The position numbers and the translations under genes were made by a program. The notes under the pieces were generated by a model. The model was not told the DNA's origin. It did no database searches and worked only from the letters and a program-made list of their open reading frames with translations. 64,000 nt of DNA from Isosphaera pallida ATCC 43644 (lineage in GTDB: Bacteria > Planctomycetota > Planctomycetia > Isosphaerales > Isosphaeraceae): assembly GCF_000186345.1 (NCBI RefSeq), contig NC_014962.1:434001-498000 (forward strand). Direction: 5' to 3'. Shown here in pieces: positions 28,701 to 36,271 of the stretch. Within the stretch, counting starts at the first letter, position 1, and every line of letters starts with the position of its first letter.

Positions 28701-28822
28701 ATCGCGGGCAGCCAAACCAACGAGGCATTCGTCCAGCCCACGATCGGAATCAGGAGCCAACTCACCAAGGCGGCCCCGGCGAGCATCCCGAGCATCGAGA
28801 GCGATAATAGGATGCGTGACAT
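25757..28822 (-). CDS. Multi-PAS hybrid sensor histidine kinase/response regulator
   Basis: A 1021-residue membrane-bound hybrid kinase. Two to four transmembrane helices occupy about residues 1-90. Three PAS-like domains follow (near TDPIAYVDDSGALV, THLTQGVETILGLN and FLDHAPYLAWITDEHERL). The HisKA domain carries NLSHEIRTP with phospho-acceptor His555. The ATPase domain has NLISNAIKFSERG and GTGLGLAISRRL. A Ser-rich linker leads to a receiver domain (VLIVEDNPSIRR) with acceptor Asp910 in LMDLHMP. No DNA-binding output is present and no cognate regulator is adjacent, so a phosphorelay to an unlinked partner is likely. I chose the ATG at 28822 because a transmembrane helix follows at once; the open frame reaches 29080. 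Confidence 0.92.
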   Translation of the reverse strand: MSRILLSLSMLGMLAGAALVSWLLIPIVGWTNASLVWLPAIVATTWRHGATGGIIATALSTLIVACLPILHMDANESPSESPLQELNLPLFASVGLATAIFARPGGAIGKLARSWRRRSSTSVTTRPATRIRDWNPLYTTDHGEIDRNARIDLVFSVTTDPIAYVDDSGALVTANAEFLVLTTPGERSAPPIGRPWRSWFRGDDLAAIDQAIRQARQWGRAIAAVRLARSDGSEREIDLVVIADHDPNDRFGAGLFLVLKDHTELRDTQSKLERRDHLLRTVGDHLPETALFQVESSPQGQFRLTHLTQGVETILGLNPDQCLNDYQCLLEKIHPEDRAGFLQALRSSALTLNDVRCELRVYDSQSALHWVWVHITARRSADGTTLWDGFLFDLTSRKIAEQELRAANQRLESFLDHAPYLAWITDEHERLLYLNHPYRQILGLRDDSPAGRTLAEVFGEEKAKACRAANRHLLETNQPFESINTITTADGEERVYLSHKFPLPPEASGNGPRLVAGTSLDITQRQRLEQELQRARAEAIEASRVKSQFLANLSHEIRTPIASVIGLIDLLSTSELSEAEREETTSLLRLAAEHLSSMVNDVLDLSKIEAGRMTLEWSPTDPCQVIRAALNLLAIQARARGIELVMEPLDQSEPSPPSICTDPTRLRQILVNLISNAIKFSERGGRVTVRYGPRIEEDSRWLVIDVVDQGIGIAPDQIERLFTPYTQADETSQRRHGGTGLGLAISRRLAEQLGGELHVRSQVGVGSTFTLTLPCPKEASAFEPSISPSENSKNSDFDSAWNPDDSMVPSLSRPPASLVNGNGSFPIRPAADIAHSTNRITASTTQHSDPSPSDPPSARVLIVEDNPSIRRILIHYLKRARPPLEITAVEDGIKAIEAAQQTLYDLILMDLHMPHLDGVSAMRNLRSQGYSGAIVALTADSLTAQRETCIGLGFDDYLTKPISPDRLNQAIRQRLAACRTRSAGNASGQAEPAATKLVETGSRATNFDRSVNQPRAGFNSG

Positions 28823-29276
28823 ATTCGGCACCGTCTCTCCATCGCTCTGAGTCAACTGGACGGTTGGATCTCGATGTCTGCTTACTCGTTGCGTCTCGTT
28901 TGTCTCGTCGAGACGAGTCCACCACGACGATCTCCGTCCAGGATCACCATCGCAAGCCGACGAACAACGAGTCGAACTCCCGCCTTTCGGGGCCTCTCCT
29001 TGCCTTGGGTGTCCTCCCTGGTTGCTGAGCAATTCCAGCCGACCCGATGAAAGGCAGCCCGACGTTCTTGACACGACCACCTTCCCGTCAGTCGATTCAG
29101 GCGACGAGGTCTCAACAGCTGGGAGCGGAAGAGCTGCGTTGTCTCACTATATGGGTGAATTTCCTTTGACGCCAGGTGCAAAATCTGGTTTTCGACCTTT
29201 TTTTCACGATTTCCAAGGCCGTTTCAAGTGCCCGTGATCCAACCGAGGGTGGTGAATGAGAAATTGGGGGGGTTGG
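28823..29276. other. Intergenic region between the hybrid kinase and the HAD gene
   Basis: No real gene is seen. A short AT-richer patch near 29140-29215 includes TATAGT on the minus strand and may be the kinase promoter. The open frames here are GC-driven. Confidence 0.4.
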
Positions 29277-30068
29277 TTAAGCGGGGACGAGTTGATCCAC
29301 GAGATGGCGAAGGTCGCGGACTCGGGGCGCGATGGGGTCGTCGAGATGATCCCTCTCGGCGTGGCGATCGATTTGGACGGTGCGGAAGCCCAGGGCGCGG
29401 GCGGCTTCGCCATCGTTGAGGGGATCGTCGCCCACGAAGAGGATGCGTTCGGGGAGGAGAGCAGCGGTTTCCCGGATCCGATCGAAGAAGCGGCGATCCG
29501 GTTTGCGCGCGCCGACTTCGGAGGAAATGGTCAAACGGGGCGGGCCGGGTGGGTTGGGTGATTCCTTGTTTAGACCCAGTGCGTCGAATTCGGGATGCCC
29601 GCGCAGGACGCGGCGGAGTCGTCCATCGAAGTTGGAGGCGATACCCCAGGCGAGACCGAGTTGATTCAGGCGCGCTAGAGCGTCGCGGGCGTCCTCGGGG
29701 CAGCGCCAGCGATCGGAACGGGCGAACTCGTCCCAAAGCTCTTCAAAGGCGCGGTCGGGATCGGGCAGGGGGCCGAGGGTCTCCTTGACGATCCGCCGCC
29801 AGCGTTCGCGTTCACAGGTTTCATTGGTGGTCCAACCAGGGTGGCTTCCAAGTTGGCGGTCCCGCGCCTCGTCCTGGGCGAAGGCGGTTTGGAACCGGGT
29901 CTTGATTGTTTGTGGGTCCAGGTCCACGCCTTGACGCGCCGCGGCCTCTCGATAGACCTGCCAGACCGGCGGATTGGGGACCAGGACGGTGCCCACCACG
30001 TCGAACAGAATCAAGTCGATCGGTTGGTTCGTGGAGGCGAGTCTAAGGAAAAACCTGGATTGGGGCAT
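29277..30068 (-). CDS. HAD-superfamily hydrolase lacking the second motif I Asp
   Basis: A 263-residue HAD protein most like the HDHD3/DREG-2 subgroup. Motif I is FDVVGTVL: nucleophile Asp23 is present, but the second Asp used by phosphatases as general acid is Val25. Motif II is ASNFDGR, motif III is ARKPDRRFF, and motif IV is FVGDDPLNDGEAARALG. It may be a weak phosphatase, a dehalogenase-like enzyme or a non-catalytic protein. With the ATG at 30068 it overlaps the end of tsaD by 58 bases. A TTG at 30014 overlaps the tsaD stop (TTGA) and would give MILFDVVGT, a plausible coupled start. Confidence 0.83.
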   Translation of the reverse strand: MPQSRFFLRLASTNQPIDLILFDVVGTVLVPNPPVWQVYREAAARQGVDLDPQTIKTRFQTAFAQDEARDRQLGSHPGWTTNETCERERWRRIVKETLGPLPDPDRAFEELWDEFARSDRWRCPEDARDALARLNQLGLAWGIASNFDGRLRRVLRGHPEFDALGLNKESPNPPGPPRLTISSEVGARKPDRRFFDRIRETAALLPERILFVGDDPLNDGEAARALGFRTVQIDRHAERDHLDDPIAPRVRDLRHLVDQLVPA

Positions 30069-31180
30069 GATGCGGAGGTTGGAGGAGTTGAGGAGTGGGG
30101 GGGGGAGGGGCGACTTGGTCGGACAAGTCCCGGGGTCACGTCGATGTCGAGGGGGGCGACCAGGCCGCGTTGGAGTTTGGCGAAGGCGACGCCGGCCATT
30201 GCGGCGTTGTCGGTGCAAAGCGCGGGGGGGGCAATGAGCAGGTCGATCCCTTCGCGGGTCGCCATTTGTTCCAACGCCTCCCGGAAGCGTTGATTGGCCG
30301 CCACGCCGCCACCGACGGCCAGGCGGCGCAGGCCGGTCCTCCGCGTGGCCTGGGCCGCCTTGGTCACCAGCACCTCGACGACCGCCTCCTGAAAGCTCGC
30401 AGCCAAGTCGGCCAGGAAACCTGGTTCGGGCGGCGGGGGTGAGGAGGGTTCGGGAGGATGGCTAGGGGGGCCGGGTTGACCTTGGAGGGTGTACAGCACG
30501 GCGGTTTTGAGGCCGGAGAAGCTGAACTCCAGACGTTCCTCCTCTTTAAGAAACGACCGAGGTAGGGCGAAGCGTCGGGGGTTGCCCGACCGAGCTAGGG
30601 CTTCGATTCGGGGGCCGCCGGGGTAGCCCAGACCTAACAGCGAGGCCACCTTGTCGAATGCTTCGCCCGCTGCGTCGTCGATCGTACCGCCCAGCGGGGT
30701 CGCGTCAATTGGCCCGTCGCAACGGTACAAACTGGTGTGGCCGCCCGACACCACCAGACCCACGCAGGGATACGCCACGCGCTCAGGAAAGGCGAGTTGA
30801 CAGGCAAAAAGATGTCCTTCCAGGTGATCGACCTCGACGAGGGGAACCTCCAGGCTCCACGCCAGGGTCTTGGCCACCGTCAGACCTACCACCAACGCCC
30901 CGACCAGTCCCGGACGGGTCGCTACCGCGACTGCCCCGATCTCCTCCAAACCGACGCCGGATTCCCTCAACGCCTGGCGCAGTACTGGCAGAATCTGCCG
31001 CACATGCGCCCGCGCGGCGATCTCCGGCACCACACCGCCGTAGCGCTGATGGAGGTCGAGTTGCGAGGCCACCACGCTGGAGCGAATCCGCGGGACACGC
31101 CAGGGTTCCTCGGGACTTGGTCCCTCCAATACTGCCACGCCGGTTTCGTCGCAGGTCGTTTCGATCGCCAGCAGCCGCAT
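30011..31180 (-). CDS. tsaD: tRNA N6-threonylcarbamoyladenosine synthase subunit TsaD
   Basis: A 389-residue ASKHA-fold protein that transfers the threonylcarbamoyl group to A37 of tRNAs reading ANN codons, working with TsaB and TsaE. It begins MRLLAIETTCDETGVAV. The metal-binding HLEGHLFA holds His119 and His123. SGGHTSLYRC and the C-terminal CTDNAAMAGVAF complete the family pattern. A Pro/Glu-rich insertion lies near residue 245. The last 19 codons overlap the downstream HAD gene in another frame. GH5 and M24 genes lie upstream on the same strand with gaps near 30 bases, suggesting one transcript. Confidence 0.96.
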   Translation of the reverse strand: MRLLAIETTCDETGVAVLEGPSPEEPWRVPRIRSSVVASQLDLHQRYGGVVPEIAARAHVRQILPVLRQALRESGVGLEEIGAVAVATRPGLVGALVVGLTVAKTLAWSLEVPLVEVDHLEGHLFACQLAFPERVAYPCVGLVVSGGHTSLYRCDGPIDATPLGGTIDDAAGEAFDKVASLLGLGYPGGPRIEALARSGNPRRFALPRSFLKEEERLEFSFSGLKTAVLYTLQGQPGPPSHPPEPSSPPPPEPGFLADLAASFQEAVVEVLVTKAAQATRRTGLRRLAVGGGVAANQRFREALEQMATREGIDLLIAPPALCTDNAAMAGVAFAKLQRGLVAPLDIDVTPGLVRPSRPSPPHSSTPPTSASCPNPGFSLDSPPRTNRST

Positions 31181-31213
31181 GGAAACGGGTCTCGAAAGGC
31201 AAGGCCGCGTCGC

Positions 31214-32293
31214 TCAAGGCCGAGATGGGTTGGTCAAATCAAGCGAGGTTGATTCCAAAAGCGCTTGGCGGAGCGGTTCGCGCCAGGCTTTGCGGTCGTA
31301 ATCATAGGCTCCGAAGCCAGCGCGCAGCTCCCAGTAACACCAGCTGAAGCCACAGCGTTGGCACTGCTCGACGACGAACCGGGTCCAGCGGACGCGGGAC
31401 GCCTCGTCGGCCTTGGAATAGGCTCCAAACTCGCCCACGAAGATGGGGCGGTTCGTGCGTCGGGAGAACTCTAACGCCTGGTCGAACTTCTCAGTGATCA
31501 ACTTGCGTTCCTCTTCGGTGCCGGTCCAAGTGATGCCCAGCCAGTCTTTGGACCCTTCGACCCACTCGGCTCCTTGATGGGTGAAGTGGAACGGTTCGTA
31601 GAAGTGAACGGTGACGATGAGGTTAGGGTCGTCGGGCAGTTTGAGGGAGTTGAGGGCGTGGATGCCGTTCCACTCGGCGGGGCCGACGATCACCGGACGG
31701 TGGGGGTTGGTGGCACGGATGATGCGAAGCAGCTCCGGAATCAGGGCGTTCCAGCGCGCCGCGTCGAGGTTGCCGTGGGGTTCGTTATACAACTCGAAAT
31801 AAACCGAGTCAGGCCGCTTCTTGTAGCGCTCGGCGATTTGTTTCCAGATTGCCTTGAGCCGTTCGGCGTGGTCAGCGGGATTCTCGTCCATCTCGTTGTA
31901 GTGATGGACGTTGATGATGATGTTCAAGCCGTTGGTCGTCGCTTGACCGATCGCCCAATCGACTCGGCGGGCGAAGGCGGGGTCGATCGTGTAGGGGGGG
32001 GTAGTTTTGGCGTTGGCCGACCACTTGATCGGCAAACGCACGGAGTCGAATCCGGCCCGTTTGACGTTTTTGAAGTCGTCGGCTTCCAGAACCACGCCCC
32101 ATTCCCCCTCGACAGGGGCTTCCAGAGCGTTGGCCAGGTTGATTCCCCGCCCCAGCCGCGCGTTGGCTTTGAAAATGTCCGACGGGTTGGTTGGGGTTGG
32201 CGTGACGGTGGCGGAAGCCGGATCGACTCCAACGAGGCAGCATGTCAAAATCCAGATGGCGCTCATGGTGATGACTCTCAAAAGGATATCCAA
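31214..32293 (-). CDS. Secreted glycoside hydrolase family 5 enzyme
   Basis: A 359-residue exported hydrolase. After a signal peptide (LTCCLVGVDPASA) the GH5 barrel has LGRGINLANALEAP, SVRLPIKW, NVHHYNEMD and the acid/base Glu171 in YFELYNEPHG, followed by VTVHFYEPFHFTHQG and the nucleophile Glu288 in IFVGEFGAYS. This pattern fits endoglucanase-type cellulases, although xyloglucan, mannan or other beta-glucans are possible substrates. It points to polysaccharide use. No carbohydrate-binding module is attached. The neighbours are unrelated housekeeping genes. Confidence 0.92.
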   Translation of the reverse strand: MDILLRVITMSAIWILTCCLVGVDPASATVTPTPTNPSDIFKANARLGRGINLANALEAPVEGEWGVVLEADDFKNVKRAGFDSVRLPIKWSANAKTTPPYTIDPAFARRVDWAIGQATTNGLNIIINVHHYNEMDENPADHAERLKAIWKQIAERYKKRPDSVYFELYNEPHGNLDAARWNALIPELLRIIRATNPHRPVIVGPAEWNGIHALNSLKLPDDPNLIVTVHFYEPFHFTHQGAEWVEGSKDWLGITWTGTEEERKLITEKFDQALEFSRRTNRPIFVGEFGAYSKADEASRVRWTRFVVEQCQRCGFSWCYWELRAGFGAYDYDRKAWREPLRQALLESTSLDLTNPSRP

Positions 32294-32323
32294 CGCTCGA
32301 CGTTCACACCCGCGCGGTAGGGC

Positions 32324-33526
32324 TCACACGGGGGGGATCAGTGGGAGGACTTCGGTTTGGACCGGGCCGCCGGTGACATGGACGGTACGCCCATCGGCGT
32401 CAATATACACATTGATCTCGCTGCGGACGCCGAACTCGCCAGGCAGATAGATCCCTGGTTCGATTGAGAAGCAGGTGCGGGGCAGGATGCGGCGCTGGTC
32501 CTGGGTTTCCAGATTGTCGATGTTCGCGCCGTTGCCATGGGTCTCCTGACCGATGTTGTGGCCGGTGCGATGGATGAAGAAGCGGCCATATCCGGCTTGT
32601 TCGATGATGCTGCGGGCCGCGTCGTCCACCTCGGCCCCGGTCAGTGGACGGCCTTCGGCCAGGGTGTCGCGCACCTTGGTCACGGCTTGGTCGCGGGCGC
32701 GGGCCACCACGTCGAAGACTGAGGCAATCTTGGGCGGCACGCTCGAACCGGCGAAGGCTACCCGAGTCAGGTCGGAATAGACGGCGCGGGGTTTCTTCAG
32801 CTTGGCCCAAAGGTCGATCAGCACGAAGTCGCCTGGACGGATCGGTTGATCGGTCGCGGGGGTGTTCTCAAAGTGAGGGTCGGCGCTGTGGGCATTGACC
32901 GCCACGATCGGCGGCGAGTAGGTGGTCATGTCGCAGGCGTCGAAGTGGTCCAGGATCAGTTTTTGCACCTGGCCTTCGGTGATGGTCCGGCCCTCTTTGA
33001 GCGCTTCGGCGATCATGCCGAAGGCGAGGTCGAAGGCCGCGGTGGTGTGGGCTTCGGCCTGGCGATGCATGGCCCACTGGTCGTCGTCCCAGGTCGCCTC
33101 GAACAGTTGGATCAAGTCGCCGGAACTGACCACCTCAACCCCCAGGGCGCGCACGGCCTCGACCGTGCCGGCGTCCACCCGCGAGACATACGGGTTGGAT
33201 AAGCCGGGGGCGTATTCCATCGCCACCTTCGAGGTTCCGGCCAGCGTTTCCTTAAGATGGGTTTCCAGACTCGACCAACGTTCGTAGATCCGTTTGGTCC
33301 CTTCCAGATGGTCGAGCGCGGCCGGTTCGATGGGATGGACGAGTTTGGTGGGTCCAACCGCGTCGTCGGCGGGGATGAAGTAGAAGAAACGCCGCGACCC
33401 GACCGGCTTGTCTTCCAGACCCAACACCCGTCGCGCCAGCACGTTGTTGCCGCGGAAGTCGTAGAGCAGCCAGCCATCTAGGCCGAACTCCCGCAAGGCG
33501 CGGCGGATCGCGTCAAGGTGGGTCAT
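32324..33526 (-). CDS. M24-family metallopeptidase (Xaa-Pro peptidase-like)
   Basis: A 400-residue two-domain peptidase. The N-terminal creatinase-like domain includes GWLLYDFRGNN. The C-terminal pita-bread domain holds the dinuclear metal ligands: Asp in VLIDLWAK, Asp in VYSDLTRVAF, His in HRTGHNIGQETHG, and two Glu in FSIEPGIYLPGEFGVRSEIN (spaced as in the family). It probably removes residues before proline from short peptides in the cytoplasm. GGAGG lies 12 bases before the ATG. GH5 follows after 30 bases. Confidence 0.92.
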   Translation of the reverse strand: MTHLDAIRRALREFGLDGWLLYDFRGNNVLARRVLGLEDKPVGSRRFFYFIPADDAVGPTKLVHPIEPAALDHLEGTKRIYERWSSLETHLKETLAGTSKVAMEYAPGLSNPYVSRVDAGTVEAVRALGVEVVSSGDLIQLFEATWDDDQWAMHRQAEAHTTAAFDLAFGMIAEALKEGRTITEGQVQKLILDHFDACDMTTYSPPIVAVNAHSADPHFENTPATDQPIRPGDFVLIDLWAKLKKPRAVYSDLTRVAFAGSSVPPKIASVFDVVARARDQAVTKVRDTLAEGRPLTGAEVDDAARSIIEQAGYGRFFIHRTGHNIGQETHGNGANIDNLETQDQRRILPRTCFSIEPGIYLPGEFGVRSEINVYIDADGRTVHVTGGPVQTEVLPLIPPV

Positions 33527-33751
33527 GGTTCGATGAAGCCTCCAAAGGACGTGGGGGGAGGGGGGAACCTGTTGCTTGCCGAATCCATTCCGTCCGATGA
33601 GGGAGAGGAGTTGGGATTGGAGTAGTTGGCCACGGTCGCGCCCATGTCGGTGATTGTCCGATCCAAAACGTGGTTTCGCAAGCCGACGCTCCGTTTGGGC
33701 CTCGATCGTCTCGCTGGTTCCCGGACCGAATGCCGGCGTGGTTAGGGAGGG

Positions 33752-34783
33752 TTAGGGGCAGGAAGACTCGAACGATCGTTGAAGAATCTCCAGTTCACCG
33801 CGTCCGAACGAGTGCGAGCGCCCAGTGGTCAGGTTACGGAACCGAACCACCGCCGGGCTGAACAGGGCGGGGTCGATTTTGTAGAAGTTGAACCCGGCTT
33901 GGCGGAAGACCTCCGCGAAGGGCGCGCCGTGGGCGGGCGAAGCGCATGAGGGCACCTGGGGACCGATTTGAGCCAACGAGTCGTCGTCGCCGACGACGTG
34001 AAGCTCGACCGTCGCGCCATAGAGAATCGCGTCGTTAGTGCGGCCGATCGCCGCCAGGTCGTCGCTGGCGACCGGGGGTAAAGGGGCGACGCCGAAGCCG
34101 GCGACCAGGCGGGTGAGGTCGAAGCCCAGGGTTTCCAGTTTGTGGAGGGCGGTCTCGACCGAACGGGCGACCACCTGAATCGTGCCGGCGAGGCTGGCGG
34201 TGGGGGCAACCGCCAGCTTGACCGTCTCGGGGGGCACCCCACAACGTTGGGCAATGATCCCGACAATCTCGGGAGTCGGCAGGGTGCGGGTCTCCAACAC
34301 CCCCACCACGCCGGTTTCAGCGTCGGCCTGCTCGCGGTGGCCGATCTTGTCGAACAACGGTTCCTGGCCCGCGACTGCCCGCATCGGTCCCGAACCCATT
34401 GCGAAGAACTTGGGCGCGGCACCGCTTAGCGCCCAACCGGCGTATTGCGACGCCAAACACGCCGCCACCGGATGATCGGTCCAGACCTGGACCCCCGGCC
34501 AGGGGCCGATTCCAACCGCTCCGGCTGGCACCAGATTGACCTCCCCCAGACCCGCCAGGCCAATCCGCGCTAAATCCCGCCCCGCCGCCAATCCTCCCGG
34601 CGCGGCGATTCCCGCGTCCAAAACGATTCCACCCCCTTCGACACCGTGAACCGCGACCCGCGCTTCCCAAGCCCGACTTCGGAGCAATTCGAATTCACGG
34701 GCGGCTCGCCTGTTCAGACGCGACGACTCGGGTTGAGAATCTGGTTCGGATGAACGTCGGGGCGACGGCGTAGGTGTGGTCAT
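33752..34783 (-). CDS. mch: Methenyltetrahydromethanopterin cyclohydrolase
   Basis: A 343-residue cytoplasmic enzyme that hydrolyses methenyl-H4MPT to formyl-H4MPT in the archaeal-type C1 pathway, also found in methylotrophs and planctomycetes. Family segments seen are the N-terminal LNRRAAREFELL helix, AAPGGLAAGRDLARIGLAGLGEV (seen in parts), VWTDHPVAACLASQYAGW, FFAMGSGPMRA, VLETRTLPTPEIV and FGRTNDAI-like GRTNDAILYGA. About 25 disordered residues precede the family start. It lies 22 bases after fhcC, so the two form a C1-transfer operon. Confidence 0.95.
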   Translation of the reverse strand: MTTPTPSPRRSSEPDSQPESSRLNRRAAREFELLRSRAWEARVAVHGVEGGGIVLDAGIAAPGGLAAGRDLARIGLAGLGEVNLVPAGAVGIGPWPGVQVWTDHPVAACLASQYAGWALSGAAPKFFAMGSGPMRAVAGQEPLFDKIGHREQADAETGVVGVLETRTLPTPEIVGIIAQRCGVPPETVKLAVAPTASLAGTIQVVARSVETALHKLETLGFDLTRLVAGFGVAPLPPVASDDLAAIGRTNDAILYGATVELHVVGDDDSLAQIGPQVPSCASPAHGAPFAEVFRQAGFNFYKIDPALFSPAVVRFRNLTTGRSHSFGRGELEILQRSFESSCP

Positions 34784-34805
34784 AGCAAGCTCGTTTTAGC
34801 AAAGA

Positions 34806-35741
34806 TCAGAGGGGGTCGTGAGGCAGATAGAGTTCGCCGAGGCCGTGGTGGAGCCGGTCGCCGTTGAAGCGAACCCAGCCTCGGCGGGCCAGGTGATCAG
34901 CGAACCCCTCGGGTTGACCCGCGAACGCGCCTCGTTGGGCCAAGTCGCGCAGCAGAATCGTCAGCACCGGAGACCAAAACGGCCCGACGCGGGTGAAGGT
35001 GGGGGGAAGCTGATCGGTGCCCTGCGCGAGCAGCAGGGTTCCGCGTTTCATGCCCGCGCCAGGCAGGGGACCGCAACGCCCCAGAACAACGATCGACCCG
35101 GCGATCATCTCCCAGCCAAGGGCCTGGTCGGCGTCGCCTTGGATGACCAGGTGGCCACGCCTCATGAGCCGTCCGGCCCGCGCGCCGACCCGTCCACCCA
35201 CGAAGACCCAACCGCCGCTCATTCCTTGATCGGCTCCCGGCCAGGCCCCGGCGCAGTCGTCGCCGGCGTTGCCATGAATCCTCAAAGTTCCGCCAGACAT
35301 CCCCGCGCCGGCGAACGACCCGGCGTGTCCCAATACTTCCAAAGTGCCACCGCTCATGTCGGCTCCCACCCCGGCCCCGGCGTCTCCTTCCACGATCAAC
35401 TGACCGCAACGCATGCCGCGACCAATTCCCCGCACCCGCGACCAGTCGCCCCGCAACACCAGACGCGGTTGAGGGGGAGCGCTGGAGGGCGAAGCGGGAA
35501 TCGGTTGGCGTTCCACCTCGACCACTTCGCCCAGGGTCAAACGGCGGCGGCCCAGGATCAGGCTTGGAGATGGTTCACGCGAGTCAGGGGACGCTTTGAA
35601 CGAGGGGGGAGCGGAGCCGCTTGGAACCTCGTTGGCTGTAAAGCTCTCGGGTCGAATTGCCTCGGCCAACAAGGGAAGTTCCGTGAACCCCTCGTGGATC
35701 GTGAGAAACCATTGCCAGGGGGTGGCGGTTGGGTTCACCAT
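34806..35741 (-). CDS. fhcC: Formylmethanofuran dehydrogenase subunit C / formyltransferase-hydrolase FhcC
   Basis: A protein of about 310 residues with the beta-helix of GlxC/FmdC-type subunits. Repeated Gly-rich turns (GAGVGADMSGGTLEV, GAGMSGGTLRI, GLMRRGHLVIQGD-like GRLMRRGHLVIQGD, GAGMKRGTLLL) define it. In bacteria FhcC is part of the FhcABCD complex that converts formyl-H4MPT to formate. No fhcA, B or D is in this window. The start is uncertain. The frame is open to 35885, but no Shine-Dalgarno sequence supports that end; the ATG at 35741 was chosen because it precedes the LTLGEVVEVE segment by a reasonable length. Confidence 0.88.
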   Translation of the reverse strand: MVNPTATPWQWFLTIHEGFTELPLLAEAIRPESFTANEVPSGSAPPSFKASPDSREPSPSLILGRRRLTLGEVVEVERQPIPASPSSAPPQPRLVLRGDWSRVRGIGRGMRCGQLIVEGDAGAGVGADMSGGTLEVLGHAGSFAGAGMSGGTLRIHGNAGDDCAGAWPGADQGMSGGWVFVGGRVGARAGRLMRRGHLVIQGDADQALGWEMIAGSIVVLGRCGPLPGAGMKRGTLLLAQGTDQLPPTFTRVGPFWSPVLTILLRDLAQRGAFAGQPEGFADHLARRGWVRFNGDRLHHGLGELYLPHDPL

Positions 35742-36271
35742 GATGGTTGCGAATTCGCCCAAGGCGAGGCGGCGCAAATGCCGCAGGGGAACCTCAAGCA
35801 AGCGGTCGTGGACCGCTTCAAAGCGATCGTGATTCGAACCGAGAACTCCCCGCGCGCCAAGAGGGCAGGGGCGTGTCCTGTCCAACCAGGTTAGGGTTGC
35901 CGGTCGAGGGAGGCTGGTTGACTGTTAGCGGTAGCGGCGTCCCCACGCTCGCGTTGCCGCCATGCGGATCAATTCCATTCGGCGGTGCTGGCCAATCCGA
36001 TCGTCCCGACGGTTGGTTTCCGGTGATCTTCGATCCAACGGAGTTGTTCCCACGATTGAGACGAGGGGTGAAGGGACGCGAGGAGCAAGAGATGCCCAAG
36101 GTGCTCGCCCACATTGGGGGGCGCTTCCCAAGCCCAGGGTCACGCCCTAGGCTTGGGGAACGACCCGGTTGGGGTCAGAGATGACCGGCCGACCGAATTT
36201 TGACGTTGAGAAGATCGGATCGGCTGTTGAGACGTGAACAATTCGGCTGATTGTCGGCACGGCGTGGTCGG
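35742..36271. other. Intergenic region between fhcC and the acyltransferase operon
   Basis: About 530 bases (or 390 if fhcC starts at 35885) without a convincing gene. It contains a strong hairpin at 36127-36157 and presumably the fhcC-mch promoter. Confidence 0.5.
36127..36157 (-). terminator. Strong hairpin downstream of the ketosynthase-ACP-acyltransferase operon
   Basis: CCCAAGCC pairs with GGCTTGGG, one C/A mismatch follows, then AGGG pairs with CCCT around a five-base loop. It lies 115 bases after the last gene of the leftward operon. There is no long T-run, so Rho-independent termination is not certain. Confidence 0.55.

Noticed and set aside
34818-35894. 358-codon plus-strand open frame opposite fhcC
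   Set aside because: It is antisense to the clearly recognisable Gly-rich beta helix of fhcC and has no known domain.
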